DNA of 64,000 nt from SURF-21 sp964529285 (GTDB lineage Bacteria; Actinomycetota; Geothermincolia; Geothermincolales; RBG-13-55-18): contig CAZGWK010000005.1 in the NCBI GenBank assembly GCA_964529285.1, forward strand, positions 33,327 to 97,326. Direction: 5' to 3'. Numbering within the stretch: the first letter of the stretch is position 1; every line of letters begins with the position of its first letter. A program made the position numbers and the translations under genes. The notes beneath the pieces were generated by a model. That model was not told where the DNA came from. It did not search any database and saw nothing but the letters and a program-made list of their open reading frames with translations. Below, piece after piece: positions 33,375 through 42,096 of the stretch.

Positions 33375-35705
33375 CTACTGCCTGTAGCCTGCCACTCGCC
33401 ATTCGCCCTCGGGGTAACTGTTTTCCGGCCCTTCAAGCGCTATCTCGACCTTTTTTATCGTGCCGGTGAACTCGAACGGTGGACGGTACCCGGACCACAC
33501 TGCGGAGGTCGAATCTGAGCCCACTTCCAGCCCCTCCACCATGGCATAGACCGTCAGGTTGGTATGGGGGATGTCGCCTTCTCCCACCTTGCGTCCGTCG
33601 ATAAACAGGGAAGCCTTGCCGGCAAAATCCTCGCTGACGCGGAACTCCATGCGTAATGTCGTGGCTCCTTCGGGGACCGGGTCCTCGGAGGTGACCACGT
33701 AGTGCTCGCGGGAAAGCCAGTTCGATATATAGTGCAGGCGGCCGTCCTTGATACACAGCGAGTAACCTCCGTCCAGGCCGCCGTTGGATACTATCACTCC
33801 CTCGGCGCCTCCCCGCGGTATCTCCACTGCGGCGGTGATGGCATGCGAGCGGTTCCTCACGTCAGGCGAACCCGGCCGCACCAGCTTCAGCGGCGAGAAA
33901 TAGGTATAAACGTCGCGCTCCTCGAGGACATGCGGCCTCGGCACCAGCACGCGCACCACGATGGAATCATCCAGGGGGAGTACCTGGTGTTTGCCGGCCT
34001 CGGCCCACCACAGGTCGAGGAGCTCCTGTACCTTCTCCGGACGGGCGGCGGCGAGATCGTGCATCTCCGAAAAATCGTCGTCTATGTGATATAACTCCCA
34101 TACGTCCGCATCGAAATCCCCGTCATGGGCCTCGTGCTCCATGAGGCTGAAGGACCACCTGAAGGTGGCCGAAACGTGGGTGGTAACCAGCTTCCAGCCT
34201 CCCGCCCACAGGGCCCGGTGGCCCAGCATCTCGAAGTACTGCACCTTCTTGGGAGTGGGGGCATCGGCATCGCTCAGGCTGTAGGACATGCTCTCTCCCT
34301 CGAGGGGCATCTGCGCATGGCCGCGCACTTGCGCCGGCATATCGATGCCGACGGCCTCCAGCACGGTGGGTACGATGTCCACCACGTGATGGAACTGGGA
34401 ACGGACGGCGCCCTTATCACTTATGCGATGCGGCCAGTGGATGATGAGGGGATCGCGGGTGCCGCCCTCGTGCACCATCTGTTTGTACCAGCGGTTGGGG
34501 GTGTTGCCGGCGCAGGCCCATCCCGTTGCATAATGGGGATGGGTGGTCGGGCTCCCCCATTCCTCTATCTTCCCCATCTTTTCCTCCAGCGTTTCTGGGG
34601 AGAGATTGAAGAAACTCATCTCCGATGCAAGGCCATCGGCACCGCCCTCCCCGCTGGCCCCGTTGTCGGAGAGGAAGATTATCATCGTGTCCTCCAGCAA
34701 CCCCGCGTGTTCCAGGAAGTCGCTAAGGCGCCCGATGTGGAGGTCGGTGTGGGAGAGGAACGCGGCGTAGACCTCCATCTGCCGGGCGAAGAGCTGTTTC
34801 TCGGCGGCGGAGAGCTCGTCCCAGGCGCGCACTCCCGGGTTGCGCGGCGGGAGGTCGGTGCTCTCCGGGACGATGCCCATCTCTTTCTGCCTGCGCAGCG
34901 TGTCTTCCCGGATGACATCCCAGCCGTCGTCGAAACGGCCCTTATACCTCTCTATCCATTCCTTCGGGGCATGGTGGGGCGAATGGGTGGCGCCGGGTGC
35001 GAAGAGCATAAAGAAGGGCTTGGAGGGCGTCACCGCCTGCTGCTCGCCTATCCACTCGATGGCCTTATCCGCGAGGTCCTCGCTGAGGTGGTAACCCTCC
35101 TCCGGGGAGCGGGGCGGATCTACCTTGTGGTTGTCGTACCACAGGTCCGGCTCCCACTGGTTGGTCTCGCCCATGAGAAAGCCGTAGAAGCGCTCGAAAC
35201 CCTGCCCCAGCGGCCAGCGGTCGTAGGGCCCTGAGGCGGTGATATGCTCCGCTGGGGTCAGGTGCCATTTACCCAGGCACATGGTGTTGTAACCTCGCTC
35301 CACCAGGACGGCCGGGAGCATGGCCGCCTCGCGGGGGATATGGCTGTGATAGCCGGGGTAGCCGTTGGGGAACTCCATGACCACGGCGGCACCCACGCTG
35401 TGGTGGTTGCGCCCGGTGAGCAGGCAGGCGCGCGTGGGAGTGCAGAGGGCGGTGGTGTGGAAGTTGTTGTAACGCAGGCCGCCTTCCGCCAGCCGGTCTA
35501 TATTGGGCGTCTCGATGCGCCCGCCCAGTCCGCCGAAGCAACCCACCTGTGCGAAGCCGGTGTCGTCGAGCACTATCATCAGGACATTGGGGGCACCCTC
35601 CGGCGCACGCGGCGGCACCGGCCATGCGGGCGTGGAGTCCTCCTGGGTGCGACCTATCACCCCCGGGAACTGCTCGCCGTCTGTATACGACCGGAAATCC
35701 GACAT
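33375..35705 (-). CDS. Type I arylsulfatase with C-terminal lectin-like domain
   Basis: Hydrolyses sulfate esters. NVLMIVLDDTGFAQVGCFGG supplies the metal-binding aspartates; CTPTRACLLTGRN is the C-x-P-x-R sulfatase signature whose cysteine must become formylglycine; LGKWHL, HSPHHAP and IIFLSDNGASGEGG supply further active-site residues. After about residue 580 a beta-rich domain resembles concanavalin-like folds (LHYISNWLSREHYVVTS...LRMEFRVSEDF...GTIKKVEIAL). No signal peptide is visible, so it looks cytoplasmic, like the Pseudomonas/mycobacterial enzymes. It is transcribed divergently from a SulP sulfate permease. No formylglycine-generating enzyme is in the window. Confidence 0.92.
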   Translation of the reverse strand: MSDFRSYTDGEQFPGVIGRTQEDSTPAWPVPPRAPEGAPNVLMIVLDDTGFAQVGCFGGLGGRIETPNIDRLAEGGLRYNNFHTTALCTPTRACLLTGRNHHSVGAAVVMEFPNGYPGYHSHIPREAAMLPAVLVERGYNTMCLGKWHLTPAEHITASGPYDRWPLGQGFERFYGFLMGETNQWEPDLWYDNHKVDPPRSPEEGYHLSEDLADKAIEWIGEQQAVTPSKPFFMLFAPGATHSPHHAPKEWIERYKGRFDDGWDVIREDTLRRQKEMGIVPESTDLPPRNPGVRAWDELSAAEKQLFARQMEVYAAFLSHTDLHIGRLSDFLEHAGLLEDTMIIFLSDNGASGEGGADGLASEMSFFNLSPETLEEKMGKIEEWGSPTTHPHYATGWACAGNTPNRWYKQMVHEGGTRDPLIIHWPHRISDKGAVRSQFHHVVDIVPTVLEAVGIDMPAQVRGHAQMPLEGESMSYSLSDADAPTPKKVQYFEMLGHRALWAGGWKLVTTHVSATFRWSFSLMEHEAHDGDFDADVWELYHIDDDFSEMHDLAAARPEKVQELLDLWWAEAGKHQVLPLDDSIVVRVLVPRPHVLEERDVYTYFSPLKLVRPGSPDVRNRSHAITAAVEIPRGGAEGVIVSNGGLDGGYSLCIKDGRLHYISNWLSREHYVVTSEDPVPEGATTLRMEFRVSEDFAGKASLFIDGRKVGEGDIPHTNLTVYAMVEGLEVGSDSTSAVWSGYRPPFEFTGTIKKVEIALEGPENSYPEGEWRVAGYRQ

Positions 35706-36035
35706 AACCCGCTCCTTCCATCCCCGTATGCGTTAACGGGCCATCGCGATTCCCGAAAGCGCACCCCTCGAGCATTAAGGTGTATCTATTCTAAACTTTT
35801 TCGGGCCGCCCCGGTTTTGGTTTTCTACCCGGCCGGCAGAAAGGCGGCGTTTCGGAGCAGGAACCGCTTGGCAGGAACGGCCTGAAAGCCGCGTATCGGC
35901 CCCCGCCGCTTTGGGACCACAAGGCGGAAGCGGCATAACGAGCCGGCCTTGTGATATTTTGGAAGCAGCGGGATCGCACTGCTGCGCCGAACGATTTATC
36001 GATACCGAGTCAAGGTGCATTGGACAAGGAATCTC
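35706..36035. other. Divergent control region between arylsulfatase and sulfate permease
   Basis: 330 bases without a gene; should carry both promoters. Visible: TAAGGTGTATCTATTCTAAAC near 35776-35796 (a TATCTA/TATTCT-like AT stretch on either strand) and several GC-rich short inverted repeats. I cannot identify a defined operator. Confidence 0.35.
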
Positions 36036-37745
36036 ATGGCGGGGAAAACGAATGACGGGAAGATATTGACGAAGTACTTGCCTATCCTGGCGTGGCTGCC
36101 GGATTACCGGCGCGGCTGGCTGGCGGGGGACATTACAGCCGGATTTACGGTCTGGGCGGCTACGGTGCCCATCGCCATGGCCTTCGCGGGCATCGCAGGC
36201 GTCCCCGTACAGTACGGGCTATACGCGGCGTGCCTCTCACTCATCGCATACGCGGTATTCGGTACATCCCGCGCCCTTCAAGTAGGGCCCACGGCCGCCA
36301 TAGCGGCCGTATCTGCGGCAACGGTCACTTCACTGGCAGGTTCGGACCCGCAGAGATACGTCATACTGACCACGCTGCTGGCCTTCATTGTCGGCATTAT
36401 GCTCGTACTGGGCGGCCTGCTCAGGGCCGGGTTTATTGCCAAGCTGCTCGCGAAACCCGTGCTCGAGGGGTACGTGGTGGGCGCCGCGATATTCATCGCC
36501 GTAGGGCAGGCCCACACGCTTGTCGGCATCCAGACATCGGGAAGCAACACCTTCGCCGAGTTCGCCGACCTGCTGCGGCAGGCGGGCTCCTGGTCCTGGG
36601 CCACCATCGCCGTGGGGGCGGGCGGCCTTTTGCTGCTCTACGCTCTGAACAGGTTTGCCCCCAGGCTGCCGGTTGCACTGATCGTGCTGGCAGTATCCAC
36701 CGTCGCCGCTTATGTTTTCGCTCTGGCCGATCACGGCATAGCCCTGGTGGGGGAGGTGCCGAGGGGGCTATCCTGGCTCTCCCTTTCCGGTATCACGGCC
36801 GGGGATATTGTCGACCTGCTTCCGGGGGCTCTCGGGCTGGCCCTGCTCGCATTCGCCGAATCGCTGGCGATAGCCAGGGCGTTCGCGGGAAGGCACCGCC
36901 GCGAGGTGGAGGCGAGCCAGGAGATGATCGCCCTGGGCGCCGCTAACCTCGGGTCTGGCTTGCTGCAGGGTTTTGCGGTGGACGCGAGCTTTACGCGCAC
37001 CGCCATCGGCGCGCAGGCCAACGCGAGGACGCAACTTACTTCGTTGGTATGTTCCGGCCTGGTCTTCATGACCCTGTTCCTCACCTGGACCTTGAAATAC
37101 CTTCCCCAGGCAACCCTGGGCGCCATAGTCATATTCGCCCTAAGCAAGCTCATCAACATCAGACCTTTCACGCGCCTGCAGCGCTCCAGCAGGGCTGATT
37201 ACGCCCTGGCTCTGGGCGCTCTCTTCGGTGTCCTGGTCTTCGGGGTCATCGCGGGTATCCTCATAGGCGTGGGCCTGTCGCTGGCGGGCCTGATCCTGAG
37301 GACGAGCAGACCCCACTCAGCGGTCCTGGGAGTCGATCCAACCGGAACCCGCCACGGTGCGATCTCGGAGCGGCCCGACTGCAAGCCCTATTCCCCCTAC
37401 CTGGTCATCTACCGCTTCGATGCCCCACTTGTCTTTCCGAATGTTGATAAGTTCGTGGAGGATGTCATGCAGTTGATCGTCGGGGCGAACCCCCAGCCGG
37501 TGGCATTGATCCTCGATTGCGAGATGATCTACGAGATGGACACCACCGCCAGCGACGAGTTCGCCGGACTGCACGCGGCGTTGAGAGAATACGGCGTAGA
37601 GATCTTACTGGCCCGAGTGTATGGGCCTCTGCGTGAGTTCATGCAAAGGGACGGGATCTTAGACCTGGTAGGAGAGGACAACGTCTTCTACACCATACGC
37701 GACGCCATTCGGGCCTTCAGGGAGCGCCACCCCGGCCTCTTTTAG
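36036..37745 (+). CDS. SulP-family anion (sulfate) permease with STAS domain
   Basis: Secondary transporter of sulfate or a related anion. The N-terminal half has the SulP core (GDITAGFTVWAATVPIAMAFAGIAGVPVQYGLYAA, the first conserved helix pair; ALQVGPTAAIAAVSAATVT; helices to about residue 425), and the C-terminus is a cytoplasmic STAS domain (YRFDAPLVFPNVDKFVEDVM...ALILDCEMIYEMDTTASDEFAGL). ATG 36036 was preferred over the in-frame GTG at 36015 because ACAAGGA lies seven bases ahead. Divergent pairing with an arylsulfatase suggests a small sulfur-acquisition module. Confidence 0.92.
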   Translation: MAGKTNDGKILTKYLPILAWLPDYRRGWLAGDITAGFTVWAATVPIAMAFAGIAGVPVQYGLYAACLSLIAYAVFGTSRALQVGPTAAIAAVSAATVTSLAGSDPQRYVILTTLLAFIVGIMLVLGGLLRAGFIAKLLAKPVLEGYVVGAAIFIAVGQAHTLVGIQTSGSNTFAEFADLLRQAGSWSWATIAVGAGGLLLLYALNRFAPRLPVALIVLAVSTVAAYVFALADHGIALVGEVPRGLSWLSLSGITAGDIVDLLPGALGLALLAFAESLAIARAFAGRHRREVEASQEMIALGAANLGSGLLQGFAVDASFTRTAIGAQANARTQLTSLVCSGLVFMTLFLTWTLKYLPQATLGAIVIFALSKLINIRPFTRLQRSSRADYALALGALFGVLVFGVIAGILIGVGLSLAGLILRTSRPHSAVLGVDPTGTRHGAISERPDCKPYSPYLVIYRFDAPLVFPNVDKFVEDVMQLIVGANPQPVALILDCEMIYEMDTTASDEFAGLHAALREYGVEILLARVYGPLREFMQRDGILDLVGEDNVFYTIRDAIRAFRERHPGLF

Positions 37746-37999
37746 GTGTTCTTGCGGCCCGGGGCCTCCTGGTAGCTTATTATCGTTCCCGAGCCCTGAG
37801 GCAGGCCCTCGCTCCTCACTCGCAGGTTGCGGGGATTGTGTGCCCGGGTCTGGGGGTAACGGTCCTCGCTCCCCACTCGCAGGTTGCATATCCGGAGCGC
37901 GGTCCTTCTCTCGTGCATACTGCTCGCGACGGTCGCTTCGTACCGACCCGCCAGTCCCCGGGCTGGGGGCAGCGCAGATGGTGTTCTTGCGGCCCGGGG
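37745..37999. repeat. Intergenic segment framed by direct repeats
   Basis: The 20-base sequence GGTGTTCTTGCGGCCCGGGG occurs exactly at 37745-37764 and 37980-37999, just after the SulP stop and just before the TetR stop. Inside, CTCGCTCC[T/C]CACTCGCAGG (23 bases with one mismatch) occurs twice (37808 and 37865). Confidence 0.75.
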
Positions 38000-38000
38000 T

Positions 38001-38654
38001 TCAGGAATGGTTAAACGTGTGGTAGATGATGACGCTAAGGTTGTGGATGAGATCCTCGCGGTCGGCGGGAAGCCCCTCGTTAACCCATTGCACAACGGTG
38101 TATTCGAGCATGGTCAAGATGATCAAGGAGGCGATCGTGGGGTCGAGGTCACTGCACCAGCCCTTCTCCAGGTGCTCGCGAAGCTTCTTCTCCACGATGT
38201 TCAAAAAAGGTTGATTTAACTCCTGGAGGGCCTGGCGAAAATCCTCGTTCTCCAGGGAAGCGCGCAGGACGAAAGGATGGATGTCCGAGTATCGGGCAAA
38301 GATCTCCAGGACCCCGCGGATTATGTTCTCGACCGACTCGAGCGACCTCACTGAGGTTGCTTCCACCGCGTCCTCCCCGAACCAATCGAAGGACTCAAAC
38401 TCGCCTATCATGTCCTGGACCATGAAGTGGAGCAGGTCTTCCTTGTTGTGGAAATAGAGCCAGAAAGTGCCGTGCCCTATGCCGGCACGAGATATGATCT
38501 CAGCCACCGTCGCCTTATCGAAGCCGCTTTCCGCGAACACTTCACTTGCCGCGTCTACGATGCGGCGCAGCGTCTCGCGCGAGCGGTCCTGGGCGAAGAC
38601 CACTCCGCGCGCCGGAGCTTCCTTCTTTTTCCTCGGGCTCATAGCATCCTCCAT
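38001..38654 (-). CDS. TetR/AcrR-family transcriptional regulator
   Basis: N-terminal helix-turn-helix: TLRRIVDAASEVFAESGFDKATVAEI followed by ISRAGIGHGTFWLYFHNKED, the characteristic TetR signature; the ligand domain (about 80-217) ends VIIYHTFNHS. 217 residues is typical. It faces away from a MarR regulator across a 100-base gap containing a palindrome directly upstream of its own start, indicating autoregulation. Ligand unknown. An alternative start is MSPRKKK four codons later. Confidence 0.92.
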   Translation of the reverse strand: MEDAMSPRKKKEAPARGVVFAQDRSRETLRRIVDAASEVFAESGFDKATVAEIISRAGIGHGTFWLYFHNKEDLLHFMVQDMIGEFESFDWFGEDAVEATSVRSLESVENIIRGVLEIFARYSDIHPFVLRASLENEDFRQALQELNQPFLNIVEKKLREHLEKGWCSDLDPTIASLIILTMLEYTVVQWVNEGLPADREDLIHNLSVIIYHTFNHS

Positions 38655-38659
38655 ATTTA

Positions 38660-38672
38660 TGACTGGCAGTCA
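38660..38672. promoter_or_regulatory. Palindromic operator candidate of the TetR regulator
   Basis: Perfect palindrome TGACTG-G-CAGTCA six bases upstream of the TetR ATG; position and symmetry fit a self-repression operator. Confidence 0.5.
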
Positions 38673-38696
38673 CAATTTAACACCGCAATCCCGCAA

Positions 38697-38719
38697 AGGT
38701 CAATTTTCGGCATTGACCT
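38697..38719. promoter_or_regulatory. Inverted-repeat operator candidate of the MarR gene
   Basis: AGGTCAA-N9-TTGACCT, perfect seven-base arms, about 30 bases upstream of the MarR start and overlapping its likely promoter region; TATAAT follows at 38747. Confidence 0.45.
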
Positions 38720-38750
38720 GCCTGATTGAGAGGCATAAAATATTTGTATA

Positions 38751-39257
38751 ATGAAAAAGATGAATAATGCAAATATAACGGGGAGCAAGGATAAACCTAA
38801 GGAGGTTTTCGCCGAGATCTTCGACACGGTGTTCCTCTTCATGCACGAGCGCTACGGAGACTTTGGCGCCATCCTCAAGGATAACGAGATCAACTACACG
38901 CAGTACGCGGCCCTGATGACCGTATACATGCATGGGTCTCTCGGCGAGGGGGAGCTGGCGAGGATGGTCTTCGTCAACCCTTCGACTATGAGCCGCATGG
39001 TCTACGCCCTGGAGAAGAAAGGATGGCTGGAAAGCGTTCGCGACAAGGCCGACCGGCGCAGGGTGATGGTCAGGCTGTCTCCCTCGGGAAAGCGCAGGAT
39101 GGAGGCCATGAGGGACAAGCAAGCCAAAGTAGTGGCGCGTCAGGTCGAACACCTCGGCGATGACGAAAAGGAATACGTTTTCCAGGTCGCGGAGTTCGTG
39201 AACAAGGCACTCAGGTTGATGATATCCGCTGGAGGCAGCGGCGAGAAGGATACATGA
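38751..39257 (+). CDS. MarR-family transcriptional regulator
   Basis: Winged-helix regulator: YTQYAALMTVYMHGSLGEGELA then RMVFVNPSTMSRMVYALEKK, and wing WLESVRDKADRRRVMVRLSPSG. 168 residues is slightly long, with an extra N-terminal tail. The start is uncertain: a TATAAT at 38747-38752 overlaps this ATG, so ATG 38760 (MNNANITG) might be used on a nearly leaderless transcript; no clear ribosome site precedes either. Its stop overlaps the start of the broken RND transporter (ATGA), so it was probably the regulator of that pump. Confidence 0.87.
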   Translation: MKKMNNANITGSKDKPKEVFAEIFDTVFLFMHERYGDFGAILKDNEINYTQYAALMTVYMHGSLGEGELARMVFVNPSTMSRMVYALEKKGWLESVRDKADRRRVMVRLSPSGKRRMEAMRDKQAKVVARQVEHLGDDEKEYVFQVAEFVNKALRLMISAGGSGEKDT

Positions 39258-40223
39258 AACGGTTTGCCATGGCTTTGGCCACGGCCGGCGTGAAAAGGCC
39301 GTGGCTTGTTATAGCGATCATCGCTCTCATCTCCGTGGCTGCTCTCAGCGGTGCTCTGCGCGTCGATCGAGCAGGCTGTCGAGGGATATCTGGCAGATCC
39401 CGCCGCGGCAGGCTTCGTGCTGGGAAGGACCATAAGCGAAGAAAACAACGGTCATGCCCATGCCCTGCTCAATATACAGGTAAGGCCGGACCTCCCCCAG
39501 GCCCGCACCATCGAATACGCGCAACAGCTGCGTGAATTCACCAAGGGATACTTCTCCGCCTACTCCATCAAGGCCGATGTGAGCGGGGAGCGGGCGTGTT
39601 CTTCGGATACGCGCTTTCCGTCCTTCTCCTTCCCGCGGCACTGGTCATCAGGGACCGCCGGCGCAAGCCGGTCGAGCGCAGGCGGGTGGAGTCACACCGT
39701 CTGCTCGACTGGGTGGATCGAGGCCTCATCAAGCTCTCCATGCTGGCGGAGAAGCACCGCACGCTGGTATGGGGAACTGCCCGGCTCCAGCTCCGCAGCG
39801 GAGCAGGCCCTCGAGCGTGCGGGAGCGGAATACGGGTTCGCCACCTCGGCATTGATCACACCGGACGGCGAGAAAGCCCTCATAGTATTCGAGGTCTTCT
39901 TCTTAGACGAGGAGGGCGAGAAGGAGATGGCCGCCATACTCAAGGAAAACGCCGGCGAAAGGGACGGAGACTCTATCTCTTCTCCCAGCTACCGCGTGAC
40001 CGGCATGCCGCTGATCATTGCGGACATAATGGATAAGCTCTTCTCCACCCAGCTCAAGACCAGCGCCCTGGCCCTGCTGCTTTGCGCATTCCTGGTCATG
40101 CTCATCTTCCGCTCCGTCTATTACGGTCTCGCCTCCACCTCCGTCGTATTCCTGGCCATCGCCTGCTTCGCGGCCCTGGTGCTCGAGCCCTCCTTCCTGG
40201 CCTCCATCGCCCTGCGCAGGTAG
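39254..40223 (+). pseudogene. Degraded RND/MMPL-family transporter
   Basis: Pieces of one transporter in different frames. MKRFAMALATAGVKRPWLVI with the following helix is an intact first helix and ends at GALRVD; next comes a periplasmic piece (GYLADPAAAGFVLGRTISEE, then EYAQQLREFTKGYFSAYSIKADVSG); then, in another frame, a membrane segment and linker (GYALSVLLLPAALVIRDRRR, DWVDRGLIKLSMLAEKHRTLVWG); then a further periplasmic piece (TSALITPDGEKALIVFEVFF) and helices LALLLCAFLVMLIFRSVYYG up to the stop. A functional MMPL protein needs roughly 700-1000 residues; about 320 codons remain with at least two frame changes and large deletions. Translationally coupled to the MarR gene. Confidence 0.85.
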
Positions 40224-40298
40224 AAGAAGGCGCTGAAGTCGTAGCGCGGGTTCAAGTCACAGACGGGTTCTCAAGTCATGGTAAATGTGAAAAGGAGG

Positions 40299-40826
40299 CT
40301 AGTCTTCTTCCGCCTGGAAGTACTCCCTGGGCCGCAAGCGGAAGGCAGAGGCCAGAATCAGCTGGGGAAAACTCTGGATGAAGGTATTATAGATGCGCAC
40401 CGAGCCGTTGTAATACTTGCGCGCAGCGGCGAGCCGGTTTTCCACCGCCACCAGCTCCCGGAACAATCGATCGAAGTTGGTATCCGCCTTGAGCTCGGGA
40501 TAGCGCTCCCGCAAGAGGAACAACTTGCTCAATGCGCCGGCGAGGGACAGCTCCCGGGCTCCTTTTTCGCTCACTCCGGACGCCGCCTCGGCCTCCGCAC
40601 GCATGCGCGTGACTTTCTCCAGGGCTTGCTCTTCGTGCAGCGCATAGCCCTCAGCCGTTGATACCAGCAGGGGGATCAACTGGTGGCGCAGCTTCAAGTG
40701 CACGTCGATGTCCTTCCACGCCCGCCCCGCCCTGTTGCGCAGAAAGATCATGCGGTTGAAGACCAGCACCACCGCTACGAGCAATAGAGTCCCAACAGCA
40801 ATAAGCACGTAAACCCAGGCACTCAT
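40299..40826 (-). CDS. LemA-family membrane protein
   Basis: One N-terminal helix (VYVLIAVGTLLLVAVVLVF) followed by a helical bundle: NRMIFLRNRAGRAWKDIDVH, LKLRHQLIPLLVSTAEGYA is the signature of the LemA family, and AARKYYNGSVRIYNTFIQSF precedes the ending FPQLILASAFRLRPREYF. Length (175) is standard. The role of LemA proteins is unclear (envelope stress has been suggested). It stands alone between the decayed transporter and the nuclease operon. Confidence 0.92.
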   Translation of the reverse strand: MSAWVYVLIAVGTLLLVAVVLVFNRMIFLRNRAGRAWKDIDVHLKLRHQLIPLLVSTAEGYALHEEQALEKVTRMRAEAEAASGVSEKGARELSLAGALSKLFLLRERYPELKADTNFDRLFRELVAVENRLAAARKYYNGSVRIYNTFIQSFPQLILASAFRLRPREYFQAEED

Positions 40827-40914
40827 ACAGCGAATTATAGCAGGGAGTCATAGTCAGGCGTACGACAGCCTGTCTGGCACTTGTACTTCCGGAAACGAAT
40901 GATGCGTCCGGATG

Positions 40915-40943
40915 TTACCGCCGTCCCCGCACTGCCTTATAAT
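40915..40943 (+). promoter_or_regulatory. Candidate promoter of the YhaO/YhaN-like operon
   Basis: Perfect TATAAT at 40938 with a weak -35 (TTACCG) 17 bases upstream, and AAAGGAGG about 20 bases downstream leading to the nuclease start. Confidence 0.45.
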
Positions 40944-40974
40944 GGTCTAAGCCCGTTGCGACAAAGGAGGTATG

Positions 40975-42090
40975 ATGGCTGGTGTTAGACTTCTGCACAC
41001 GGCCGACGTGCATCTGGGGGCGACATTCGCTTTTCTTGGGCGGAGCGGCAGGGAGCAGCGCGAACAACTCAAGACTACCTTCTCGCGGGTGATAGATCTC
41101 GCCATCACCAGCCAGGTAGATGCCCTGCTCATCTCCGGGGACCTGTTCGATTCCGCTTACCCTCATCCGGCACTGGTGGGAGAGGTCATATATCAACTGC
41201 AGAGGCTCGATGCGGAGGGCATCTGGACCCTGATAACTCCCGGTACCCACGACCGCCTGGAACCGGGCGGCGTTTACGAGAGCGGGGATTTCCCCAGCAT
41301 GGCGCGCCTGCATATATTCAAGGACAGGGAGATGACGCCTTTTTCCCTGGGCGGGTTGGACCTGGACGTGTACGGCATGGCCGTAAACCGCGAGGGAAAG
41401 GACGTATTGAGCGGATTCAGGGCTGGGGACGCCGCACGCTGGCGCGTGGGGATGCTGCACGCATCCTTCGTGCTGCCCGGCAGGGTGGAGAGGGACGAGA
41501 TGCTCGTCTCGGCCGAGAGCGTCGCCGGCTCAAACCTGCATTACCTGGCGCTCGGGCACTGGCACACACCAGGTGATTACGGCCAGGGTAACACCCCGGC
41601 GTTCTTCAGCGGCCCTCCGGAGCCCATCGATATCGGCAGGGGCGAAGAGGGAAGTGTGCTGCTGGTGGAGTTGGAGGAGGGCGAGACGGCGCGCGTGAAA
41701 CCCATCCCCGTGGGCCGCAGGCGCATGTCCCGCCTGGAGCTGGATGCTTCCGAGATAGGAGGACCCGCGGAACTCTACGCCTACCTGCGGCGCCTGGCTG
41801 ATCGCGACCTGGTACTGGAAGTACGGATCAAGGGTATGTGGGGTGACGATTGGGCGGTCTGCGACTGGGACGGATTGGAGGAAGAGCTCGCGCCCCTCTT
41901 TTTTAACTTGCGCCTGGCGGTCTCTCCCGCAGGAATCACGGCGCAGGACGTTGAGGCATATCCGGAGAGGACGGTCATCGGGAGCTTTATCCGTATAGCC
42001 AGGGAGGAGATGAAGGATAGGGAGGGCGAGGAGCTCCTGGTTGCGGAGGAGGCTTTTCGCCTCGGTCTGGCACACCTGGCCGGGAGGTAG
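40975..42090 (+). CDS. Mre11/SbcD-like metallophosphoesterase (YhaO type)
   Basis: DNA-repair-type nuclease subunit. VRLLHTADVHLGATF gives the D-x-H metal ligands, DALLISGDLFDSAYP the G-D-x-x-D ligand set, LITPGTHDRLE the usual N-H position (here T-H, an unusual substitution of the catalytic-region Asn), GMLHASFVLPG and YLALGHWHTPG the last histidines. The C-terminal domain after 270 fits the capping region. ATG 40975 chosen for spacing to AAAGGAGG; ATG 40972 is also possible. It is followed after six bases by the SbcC-like gene. Confidence 0.88.
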   Translation: MAGVRLLHTADVHLGATFAFLGRSGREQREQLKTTFSRVIDLAITSQVDALLISGDLFDSAYPHPALVGEVIYQLQRLDAEGIWTLITPGTHDRLEPGGVYESGDFPSMARLHIFKDREMTPFSLGGLDLDVYGMAVNREGKDVLSGFRAGDAARWRVGMLHASFVLPGRVERDEMLVSAESVAGSNLHYLALGHWHTPGDYGQGNTPAFFSGPPEPIDIGRGEEGSVLLVELEEGETARVKPIPVGRRRMSRLELDASEIGGPAELYAYLRRLADRDLVLEVRIKGMWGDDWAVCDWDGLEEELAPLFFNLRLAVSPAGITAQDVEAYPERTVIGSFIRIAREEMKDREGEELLVAEEAFRLGLAHLAGR

Positions 42091-42096
42091 TCAACT

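Noticed and set aside
37745..37999. Possible CRISPR array because of the repeated short blocks
   Set aside because: Only two copies of each repeat, unequal spacing, no cas genes; better described as direct repeats.
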